Positions 1 to 5,202 of a DNA stretch of 8,978 nt are shown piece by piece (the stretch's first letter is position 1; the number at the start of each line of letters is the position of its first letter). Location of the stretch: contig CAZLIC010000121.1 of NCBI GenBank assembly GCA_964559535.1, positions 1 to 8,978 of the forward strand, read 5' to 3'. This DNA comes from CAZLIC01 sp964559535. GTDB taxonomy: Bacteria; Pseudomonadota; Alphaproteobacteria; Rhodobacterales; Rhodobacteraceae. The notes under the pieces were generated by a model, which saw nothing but the letters and a program-made list of their open reading frames with translations, was not told where the DNA came from and ran no database searches. The translations under genes were made by a program, and so were the position numbers.

Positions 1-2
1 TG

Positions 3-1082
3 AAGCCAGAGTCGTTCAGAAAACAGCCATATCACCTTCCGGGATGTGACACCTATCGCAAGGCGCAGCGCGGCCAGCCCACGGGCTATGCGATCAGCCT
101 CGACGCGGCATCCTCGGGCCTGCAGCTTCTCGCGGTCCTGAGCGGCTGTCGGCAAAGCGCCAGCCTCTGCGGTGTGGTCTCCACCGGCCACCGCGAAGAC
201 GCCTACACCCGCATCTACCACGCCATGTGCGAGGCGATCGGCGATGCGGCCACGATCGACCGCAAGGACACCAAGAAGGCGATCATGACGGCGCTTTACT
301 CATCCACGGCCGAACCTCGGCGCGTCTTCGGCGACGGCGATCTGCTGCGGGTGTTCTACGAGACGATGGCCACCATGGCGCCCGGGGCCTGGGCGCTGAA
401 CCAGGCGCTGAAGCAGCTCTGGCAGGCCCATGCCCTGTCCCACGACTGGGTGATGCCCGACAACTTCCACGTCCACGTGAAGGTGACCAAGCAGGTGGAC
501 CGCTACGTGCAGTTCCGGAACACACCGGTGCCCGTGTCGCTGAGCGTGAACCAGGGCACCAAGGAGGGGAGATCACTCGGCCCGAATCTCATCCACTCAG
601 TCGATGGCATGATCGTGCGCGAGGTTCACCGGCGCTGTTCCTATGATCCCGCGATGATCATGGCGCTGAAGGACCTGCTGGCGAACCAGGCGCGGCATCA
701 GGGAACGGGGGCCGGGCGCAAGAAAGACAAGCTCGTGGAACGCCTCTGGGCGCTCTGCGCCCATTCCGGGTTCCTGTCGGCCCGGATTCTCGACCTGCTC
801 GATTCGCGCAACATCGGTCTGGTCGACCCGGTTGAGATCCACCGACTGGTGGAATCACTGCCCGCCAAGCCCTTCCCGGTGATCTCGATCCACGACTGCT
901 TCAGGGTGCACCCGAACCACGGCAATGACCTGCGGCACCAGTATCGCACGATCCTTGCCGAAATCTCGGACTCCCGGATGCTGACGTTTCTCGCATCGCA
1001 GATCGTGGGCCACTTTCTTCCGGCGACCAAGCTGGGAGAGATCGGGGACGAGGTGAGGGCGTCCGACTACGCGCTCTGCTGA
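3..1082 (+). CDS. Single-subunit (T7-type) DNA-directed RNA polymerase, C-terminal part (5' end outside window)
   Basis: The frame is open from the window edge (first full codon at base 3) to TGA at 1080-1082, giving 360 visible residues. The start lies upstream; the GTG at 174 is internal. Residues matching T7 RNA polymerase landmarks are all present, numbered in the visible fragment. Motif A reads SLDAASSG with Asp34 (T7 D537). The fingers helix reads DRKDTKKAIMTALYSS with Arg87, Lys91 and Tyr99 (T7 R627, K631, Y639). NLIHSVDG carries His198 (T7 H784). Motif C is IHDCF with Asp298 (T7 D812). The C-terminus SDYALC matches the T7 SDFAFA foot. The protein should be a catalytically competent polymerase that transcribes from its own promoters in the cytoplasm. 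It is divergent: the segments between motif A and the fingers helix, and before HSVDG, are shorter than in T7, while about 70 extra residues lie between His198 and motif C. I see no frameshift or internal stop. A terminator-like hairpin follows 45 bases after the stop. Confidence 0.88.
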   Translation, partial: KPESFRKQPYHLPGCDTYRKAQRGQPTGYAISLDAASSGLQLLAVLSGCRQSASLCGVVSTGHREDAYTRIYHAMCEAIGDAATIDRKDTKKAIMTALYSSTAEPRRVFGDGDLLRVFYETMATMAPGAWALNQALKQLWQAHALSHDWVMPDNFHVHVKVTKQVDRYVQFRNTPVPVSLSVNQGTKEGRSLGPNLIHSVDGMIVREVHRRCSYDPAMIMALKDLLANQARHQGTGAGRKKDKLVERLWALCAHSGFLSARILDLLDSRNIGLVDPVEIHRLVESLPAKPFPVISIHDCFRVHPNHGNDLRHQYRTILAEISDSRMLTFLASQIVGHFLPATKLGEIGDEVRASDYALC

Positions 1083-1126
1083 CGACTTGCGCGGAACCAG
1101 CCCCAACACCCACAAACCGACCCTTG

Positions 1127-1170
1127 CACCCTTCTCATGTCTGCCATGCACCGGCAGCGTGAGGAGGGTG
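1127..1170 (+). terminator. Long two-part hairpin downstream of the RNA polymerase gene
   Basis: The outer stem CACCCTTCTCA (1127-1137) pairs fully with TGAGGAGGGTG (1160-1170), 11 pairs including one G-T wobble. The inner stem CTGCC (1141-1145) pairs with GGCAG (1153-1157) around a 7-base loop. A weak T-rich stretch, ATTTCTT, follows. The position 45 bases after the polymerase stop fits a transcription terminator. The tail is not a clean T-run, so an mRNA-stabilising 3' structure is also possible. Confidence 0.6.
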
Positions 1171-1419
1171 ATTTCTTCCTAGAATCTCTATAAATATATC
1201 CTTGGTTCCTCCGGGTCCGTTTGACCATTTTACCCTCCGAAACCAGACCGTCAAGCCGCTTCGCAGCTTGACTTGGGGGAAACACCCTCACGCGTGCGGG
1301 ATCCTGCGCCAGAACACCGCAGGAAACATTCCTGTGATACCCTTGCAGGTAGCTTCTGGATTTCCATCAAAGATCATAACGTCACGTCGCCCATATTATC
1401 ATCGCATAGCGCCTAATTT

Positions 1420-1433
1420 TTATCATTTGATCT
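1420..1433. promoter_or_regulatory. Putative operator, copy 1 of TTATCATYTGATCT
   Basis: TTATCATTTGATCT contains the inverted pair ATCA-TT-TGAT. A copy differing at one base lies at 6346-6359 in front of the dCTP deaminase gene. A 14-base sequence found twice, both times in AT-rich intergenic DNA and both times symmetrical, is best explained as a protein-binding site. A further TATC half-site is at 1397-1400. The binding protein is unknown. Confidence 0.4.
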
Positions 1434-1541
1434 ACCCTTGCCCCCGGTGGCAGGGTCATTTACCAACCACCGCGGATACCGCTAAGGTCGAAACGTGTTC
1501 GCTCCGGTCAACCTGTGATGCTTACGACGAAGGAGCAGAAC

Positions 1542-1691
1542 ATGCCCCACGCTGATCGTCCTCATGGCCTTGGTCATGTCGATGATCACGTGCCGCGCAC
1601 TGGGTATCCCGACGGGATACAGGTCCAGCCGAAGAGGTCGGCCAAGGACAGACCCGACCGAATGCGGATGGACGCCCGACAGGGCACCTGA
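1542..1691 (+). CDS. Doubtful small ORF, 49 residues
   Basis: An ATG at 1542 sits 6 bases after a strong AAGGAG (1530-1535) and opens 49 codons ending at TGA 1689-1691. The predicted peptide is hydrophilic, rich in Asp, Arg, His and Pro, with no membrane segment or motif I recognise. Third positions are less GC-rich than in neighbouring genes. The ORF contains a perfect 7-bp hairpin (1604-1620). The ribosome binding site is the main argument for translation and the composition argues against it. It could be a leader peptide, a remnant, or chance. Confidence 0.28.
   Translation: MPHADRPHGLGHVDDHVPRTGYPDGIQVQPKRSAKDRPDRMRMDARQGT
1604..1620. repeat. Perfect palindrome GTATCCC-GAC-GGGATAC
   Basis: Seven-base arms with a 3-base centre, no mismatch. 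It lies inside the doubtful 49-codon ORF. As RNA it would form a compact hairpin; as DNA it presents outward TATC and GATA half-sites like those in the AT-rich blocks at 3278-3318 and 6334-6380. There is no T-run after it, so it is not a standard terminator. Confidence 0.5.
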
Positions 1692-1795
1692 GCCTTCCCC
1701 AGCATCACTCCTGCGACCACGGGGCCCTTCCGGACCCTGATGGATTGCGCTGCCAACCCAAGCGTCCACCCGGGCTGACCAGAAAGGAATCCCGC

Positions 1796-2131
1796 ATGCA
1801 CAAGCGCCCCTTGATCCCTCTGATTCTCAACGCGGCACAGAAGGACGTGCTCCGGGATTACGATCATGGCGCGCATGCCCATCTGGCCACGGCCGGTACC
1901 ATCGCCGATCTCGATGCGCTGGGTGATCCGACGCTGGCCTACATGCTGACCAGGCTGTCTGATCTCGATGGCTTTTCCGGGGAAGGCGACCCTGTCTTGA
2001 AGGTGGCCCGTGAGGCCGAACAGGTGATCGCCATGGAAATCGCCACCCGTTGTTTTGGCGATACTCCGTCGGGCGATAGTCTGTCGGGCGAGACGCCGTC
2101 TGTGGGTGTTCTGACCGAAGAGGGCACCTGA
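1796..2131 (+). CDS. Hypothetical protein with C-terminal pentapeptide repeat, 111 residues
   Basis: I chose the ATG at 1796 over the upstream in-frame start at 1745 because AAAGGAA (1784-1790) precedes it at normal spacing, in the same leader pattern seen before several neighbours. The protein starts MHKRPLIPLIL, followed by a mostly helical-looking acidic segment (residues about 13-85). It then has three five-residue repeats, GDTPS, GDSLS and GETPS, encoded by a 15-base tandem repeat (2057-2101). I recognise no family. There is no transmembrane helix; the short hydrophobic start is too brief for a convincing signal peptide. It is the first gene of a set of four small genes and may share their transcript. 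Confidence 0.75.
   Translation: MHKRPLIPLILNAAQKDVLRDYDHGAHAHLATAGTIADLDALGDPTLAYMLTRLSDLDGFSGEGDPVLKVAREAEQVIAMEIATRCFGDTPSGDSLSGETPSVGVLTEEGT
2057..2101 (+). repeat. 15-base tandem repeat, three units, in frame
   Basis: Units begin at 2057, 2072 and 2087, each starting GGCGA and ending TCG or TCT. They encode GDTPS-GDSLS-GETPS. The units differ by substitutions but keep the period exactly, so copy number could change without breaking the frame. Confidence 0.75.
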
Positions 2132-2195
2132 CACCCGGTCGAATCTCTCCGCTTTCCCAACCCCGCCACATCGCAAGAACCAAAGGAACCCAGCC

Positions 2196-2615
2196 ATGGG
2201 ACTGGCCAGTTACATCTCGATCCTCGACGACGCCGACCTGAAGGACCCCGAGATCTTCCACGAATTCCGCAAGCAGGTGCGCGAGGCGCTGCTGGCCGAA
2301 CGCCTCCTCGGATCCGACGCCGCGCTCGAGATCGAACTAAGCTTCAGCGGTTCGGGTGACAGCGGCGATTGGCAAGAGCACCATGCCGATCCGCATGTGC
2401 AGCGCCTGTTCGACCACCTGTTGCAGCACGAGGTCAGCTTCGATTGGTACAACAACGATGGCTGCAGCGGCTCGATCACCTGGGATGTTGTGGCCGACGT
2501 GATCACCATCGACGGCTACTGGAACGAGACGATCCAGAACAGCGTCGCCACCGTGACGATCACCGCCGACGGCGAAAGGGATGTCCAGGACCCCGACGAA
2601 GAGGGAGACCTCTGA
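2196..2615 (+). CDS. DUF6878-like conserved protein, 139 residues
   Basis: ATG at 2196 follows AAAGGAAC (2181-2188). An N-terminal helical segment (about residues 8-40) contains many Asp, Glu and Arg. Next comes a beta-type segment with SGSGDSGDW (about 51-59), and later WYNNDGCSGSITWDV (about 84-98) leading to VITIDGYWNE. From memory, the pairing of a GDSG segment with a W-NNDG-x-G-x-x-WDV segment is typical of the DUF6878 family, whose function is unknown; I could not check this by search. The C-terminus is very acidic (DVQDPDEEGDL). The stop codon overlaps the next start by one base (TGATG), so the two genes are probably translationally coupled. Confidence 0.8.
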   Translation: MGLASYISILDDADLKDPEIFHEFRKQVREALLAERLLGSDAALEIELSFSGSGDSGDWQEHHADPHVQRLFDHLLQHEVSFDWYNNDGCSGSITWDVVADVITIDGYWNETIQNSVATVTITADGERDVQDPDEEGDL

Positions 2616-2977
2616 TGGCGCATCCGTTCCACCACGCCCAGTCTTCGGCCAAGCGCTTCGGCGGCAAGCCCGAGGATTACCAAGCCATTCATGACTGGTT
2701 CGATGCCTCAAAGGAGATGGAGCCCTCGTTCCGCCACCGTGCCTTGCGCCATCACAGCCAGGGCATCTTCGAGGCCGAACGGGTCTTTGGCACCACGATC
2801 ACCAACTCGGACGGCAAGCAGATCCCCGTGCGCCTGATCGGCGAACAGCATGTCATGGAGGATTTCTCGGGCTTCATCCCCACCGTCCACGACTGGCTGA
2901 AGGGCATCCCCAAGGAGCCCTGGATGCAGCCGAACTCCGCCTACCAGCGCCAGCTGATGGCCTCGATCCAGCTCTGA
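2615..2977 (+). CDS. DUF6915-like conserved protein, 120 residues
   Basis: ATG at 2615 shares its A with the preceding TGA and follows GAGGGAG (2601-2607), which fixes this start; the longer upstream frame is an overlap with the previous gene. The protein begins MAHPFHHAQSSAKRFGG, then DWFDASK (about 28-34), the very basic RHRALRHHSQGIF (about 40-52), and TITNSDGKQIPVRLIGEQHV (about 61-80). I recognise this pattern as the DUF6915 family, small proteins of unknown function common in alphaproteobacterial accessory regions; the recognition is from memory. The conserved His residues and the RHRALRHH stretch suggest metal or nucleic acid binding, but that is only inference. Confidence 0.82.
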   Translation: MAHPFHHAQSSAKRFGGKPEDYQAIHDWFDASKEMEPSFRHRALRHHSQGIFEAERVFGTTITNSDGKQIPVRLIGEQHVMEDFSGFIPTVHDWLKGIPKEPWMQPNSAYQRQLMASIQL

Positions 2978-2986
2978 GGTCCGTCC

Positions 2987-3256
2987 ATGCCGCTGGTTCG
3001 CCGTGAAATCCGCAAGACGCCCAACCCCTATGCCAAGCCGCTCGGCCGCAAGACGCCCGAGCAACTCAACCGCGAAATGCCTGACGTGATGGCGCTGGCG
3101 AACCAGGATCGCAAGACCAACGCCCTTGAGGAATCCCGGGCCGTACCCGCCACGGGTGGCACAGGTCTGGGACCGGCTCTCTATGACGTTGGTTTCGGGG
3201 AGACGGGCCTGCCCGTCATGATCCCGGTTAAGCCACCAAGCCGCGGCAAGACCTGA
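2987..3256 (+). CDS. Hypothetical protein, 89 residues
   Basis: ATG at 2987 lies 9 bases after the previous stop, with GAGG overlapping that stop region as ribosome binding site. The protein is basic at the start (MPLVRREIRKTPNPYAKPLGRK) and rich in Pro and Gly in its second half (about residues 53-89, ending KPPSRGKT). I see no membrane segment, cysteine pair or known motif. The close spacing makes it the last gene of the 1796-3256 set. An AT-rich control block follows. Confidence 0.7.
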   Translation: MPLVRREIRKTPNPYAKPLGRKTPEQLNREMPDVMALANQDRKTNALEESRAVPATGGTGLGPALYDVGFGETGLPVMIPVKPPSRGKT

Positions 3257-3277
3257 CGCACCACGATCTGCGAAAAC

Positions 3278-3318
3278 ATATCTGGTGATATTCTTGAAAT
3301 ATCTGCTGGATATTCCAG
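3278..3318. promoter_or_regulatory. Alternating palindrome array, probable operator
   Basis: Four half-sites alternate in direction: ATATC at 3278-3282, GATAT at 3287-3291, ATATC at 3299-3303 and GATAT at 3309-3313. They make the perfect palindromes ATATC-TGGT-GATAT, GATATT-CTTGA-AATATC and ATATC-TGCTG-GATAT. At the right end CTGGA-TAT-TCCAG (3306-3318) is also perfect. The repeated unit recurs after 21 bases, two helical turns. This is how a cooperative dimeric regulator site looks. I see no clear sigma-70 promoter in it. A GC-rich hairpin CCTCGG/CCGGGG follows at 3334-3349. Confidence 0.55.
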
Positions 3319-3407
3319 AAGTCTCGCGCTAAGCCTCGGTCAGCCGGGGACGACACAAGCTGTCACCCGCCACCCTCCCACACCCCAGACCCCAGAAGGA
3401 ACCGACC

Positions 3408-3830
3408 ATGACCCATGCCGGTCCTGCGCTGCAGGCCGCTCCGCCCGGCAAGACCGAATCCAAGGCGGAAACCAAGGCGGAAAAATTCACGCGGCTGGCA
3501 GAGGCCCGCGTCACCCGGGCGCTCGACGACATCCGGCTTGTGACCCAACTCTCGGCGCGCACCTACCACCACACGAGCGAGCAGGCCGAGCAGATCGTGA
3601 AGGTCCTGGCCGAGGCCGTTTCCCAGTGTGCCACGTCGTTCTCCGTGCCGATCAGCCAGAAGATCGGACCGGTCGGGAAGTCGCCCACCACGCCGGGCAT
3701 CTTTGCCGACCCCAGGATGCCGGTGCATGCCGAAGTTGTCCGCCACAAGGTCCAGATCGCCAAGGCGCTCGACTTCCTGAACCAGGACAGCCTCGACGAG
3801 GCCAAGGCCGTTCTGATCGACCTGCTCTGA
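3408..3830 (+). CDS. Hypothetical protein, 140 residues, Lys/Glu-rich N-terminus
   Basis: ATG at 3408 follows AGAAGGAACC (3395-3404). Residues about 14-28 are a charged KTESKAETKAEKF stretch encoded partly by a perfect 12-base duplication (3460-3483). Residues about 28-75 look like one long amphipathic helix (LAEARVTRALDDIRLVTQLSA), and a second helical segment ends the protein (LDFLNQDSLDEAKAVLIDLL). The middle is Pro/Gly-rich. I do not recognise a family. The gene stands between a probable operator and the MoxR-like ATPase gene, 123 bases upstream of the latter, so it may be the first gene of the MoxR/VWA unit. Confidence 0.75.
   Translation: MTHAGPALQAAPPGKTESKAETKAEKFTRLAEARVTRALDDIRLVTQLSARTYHHTSEQAEQIVKVLAEAVSQCATSFSVPISQKIGPVGKSPTTPGIFADPRMPVHAEVVRHKVQIAKALDFLNQDSLDEAKAVLIDLL
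3460..3483 (+). repeat. Perfect 12-base tandem duplication
   Basis: CCAAGGCGGAAA occurs twice in a row (3460-3471 and 3472-3483), in frame, lengthening the Lys/Ala/Glu-rich N-terminus of the 140-residue protein by four residues. Confidence 0.8.
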
Positions 3831-3888
3831 CGGGACTCTGACCAGACCCCCTGATCCCGCCAGCATCCCGATCACCGCCAACCGGCGC

Positions 3889-3919
3889 ACCTGCCCGCAG
3901 TCCCTGCGGGCGGGCAGGT
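3889..3919. terminator. GC-rich hairpin between the 140-residue gene and the MoxR-like gene
   Basis: ACCTGCCC (3889-3896) is the exact reverse complement of GGGCAGGT (3912-3919). Inside, CCCGCAG and CTGCGGG pair around the loop TCC. Both pairings make a very stable hairpin. No T-run follows, so it may attenuate or process the transcript rather than terminate it. Confidence 0.45.
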
Positions 3920-3953
3920 CGCGCCTTGCCCCACACCCCACAAGGAACCCCGC

Positions 3954-4970
3954 ATGTATGCCATCACCCCGAAACAGGCGCAGGCCGAGATCATCCACTG
4001 CATCAGCGTGGGCCTGACGCCGCTTCTGCTGTCCAGCCCGGGCATGGGAAAGTCCTCGCTCGTCCACCAGATCGCCCGCGACTACCGGCTGAAGATCCTC
4101 GACCTGCGCCTCAGCCAGTGCACGCCCGAAGACCTGCAGGGCTATCCCATGCGCAACGGCGACAAGGCGACCTTCACGCCCTTTGACGTCTTCCCGCTCG
4201 AGGGTGACGCGCTGCCCGAGGGCTGCGAGGGTTGGCTCTTGTTCCTTGATGAACTGACCTCGGCCACCAAGCCGGTGCAGGCCGCGGCCTACAAGCTGAT
4301 CCTCGACCGCATGGTGGGGTCGTTCAGGCTGCACCCCAACGTCGCCATCGTCGCGGCAGGGAACAAGATGACCGACCGGGCCGTGGTGAACCAGATGTCC
4401 ACGGCGCTGCAGTCGCGGCTGATCCACTACGAGCTTGAGGTCAGCGCCAAGGAATGGATCGAACACGCTATCGGCGCGGGCTTCGATTACCGCATCACCA
4501 GCTTCATCGGCTACATGCCCTCCAAGCTGATGGATTTCCGCCCCGACCATCAGGACAAGACCTTTCCCTGTCCGCGCACCTGGGAATTCCTGTCGCGGCT
4601 GATCAAGGACCAGTACGTCTCGGCCGAAATCGCGCCGCGCATCGCGGGCACCATCGGCGCGGGCGTGGCGGTGGAGTTCATCACCTTCGCCCAAGAATTC
4701 GACCGCATCCCCAAGCTGCGTGACATCACGGCCGACCCGCGCGCGACCGAAGTCCCGAAAGAGTCGAGCACGAAATACGCGACGGTCTCGATGATGATCG
4801 AGAACTTCGACCATCGGAACCTCGACGCGATCATCGCCTACGTCAGCCGGTTCGACATCGAATTCCAGGTCATCTTCTGCCGGGGCGCCGCGACCAAGGA
4901 CAAGACCATCCGCGACACCCACCAGAAGTTCTCGGAATACCTGCTGAAGATGGCGAGGTACCTGCATTGA
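3954..4970 (+). CDS. MoxR-like AAA+ ATPase
   Basis: ATG at 3954 follows AAGGAACC (3942-3949). The 338-residue protein has Walker A SPGMGKS (28-34, Lys33), Walker B WLLFLDE (Asp99, Glu100), sensor 1 at AAGNK (Asn137) and a probable arginine finger in LQSRL (Arg155). This order and the total length fit the MoxR group of AAA+ ATPases. MoxR proteins act as chaperone-like ATPases, usually working with a VWA-domain partner to insert metals or remodel complexes; the partner here is the VWA protein two genes downstream. The C-terminal third (about 200-338) is helical and less conserved. The stop TGA overlaps the TTG start of the next gene by 4 bases, suggesting coupled translation. The substrate is unknown. 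Confidence 0.92.
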   Translation: MYAITPKQAQAEIIHCISVGLTPLLLSSPGMGKSSLVHQIARDYRLKILDLRLSQCTPEDLQGYPMRNGDKATFTPFDVFPLEGDALPEGCEGWLLFLDELTSATKPVQAAAYKLILDRMVGSFRLHPNVAIVAAGNKMTDRAVVNQMSTALQSRLIHYELEVSAKEWIEHAIGAGFDYRITSFIGYMPSKLMDFRPDHQDKTFPCPRTWEFLSRLIKDQYVSAEIAPRIAGTIGAGVAVEFITFAQEFDRIPKLRDITADPRATEVPKESSTKYATVSMMIENFDHRNLDAIIAYVSRFDIEFQVIFCRGAATKDKTIRDTHQKFSEYLLKMARYLH

Positions 4971-5200
4971 CCTGCCTGCCAGAATCCAGCCCGACGCACT
5001 TCGAACGCATCCGCATCACCATCGACACCAACACCGTCGCCCTCTCGGGTGATGAGCCCATGACCGAGGTTGCAAGGGTACTGCAATATCTCGCCGATGT
5101 TGCAGAGCAGGACGGCTTTCTCGGCTGGATGGAAATCCCCGACAGCAACGGCTCGATCTGCGGCGAACTGCAGGTCCAGACCATCGAGGACGAGGCCTGA
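4967..5200 (+). CDS. Small conserved-looking protein between MoxR and VWA genes, 77 residues
   Basis: The chosen start is TTG at 4967, overlapping the MoxR stop, with GAGG (4955-4958) 8 bases before it. The next in-frame ATG would drop 31 residues that look structured (FERIRITIDTNTVALSG), so the TTG is more likely. The rest is a helix (EVARVLQYLADVAEQDGF) followed by short strands and an acidic end. No motif is recognised. It lies 2 bases before the VWA gene, so the three genes form one translational unit, and it may be an accessory subunit of the MoxR/VWA pair. That role is inferred from position only. Confidence 0.68.
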   Translation: MTCLPESSPTHFERIRITIDTNTVALSGDEPMTEVARVLQYLADVAEQDGFLGWMEIPDSNGSICGELQVQTIEDEA

Positions 5201-5202
5201 CC

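Larger units (their letters stand above)
1083..1541. other. 459-base non-coding gap with AT-rich islands and palindromes
   Basis: I see no convincing gene here on either strand; the open frames have poor composition and no good ribosome binding site. After the hairpin at 1127-1170 there is an AT-rich stretch (1180-1200) and a second AT-rich block (1375-1433). Small symmetrical elements include ATCA-TT-TGAT at 1422-1431, a hairpin ACCCTTGCC/GGCAGGGT with a one-base bulge at 1434-1456, and the perfect palindrome GCGG-ATA-CCGC at 1472-1482. The length, the AT-rich islands in a GC-rich element and the symmetry suggest a control region such as promoters with operators, or an origin or transfer site. 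I cannot tell which. Confidence 0.5.

Noticed and set aside
1202..1555. 117-codon TTG-start frame on the + strand
   Set aside because: It has no ribosome binding site, an atypical composition, and spans the AT-rich palindromes, so it looks non-coding.
1586..2197. 203-codon open frame on the - strand
   Set aside because: It overlaps the 1796 gene, which has a good ribosome binding site, and the protein has no recognisable motif.
3363..4967. 534-codon open frame on the - strand
   Set aside because: It is opposite the well-supported 140-residue and MoxR-like genes; its Arg/Gly/Asp/His-rich composition is what the antisense of GC-rich genes gives.
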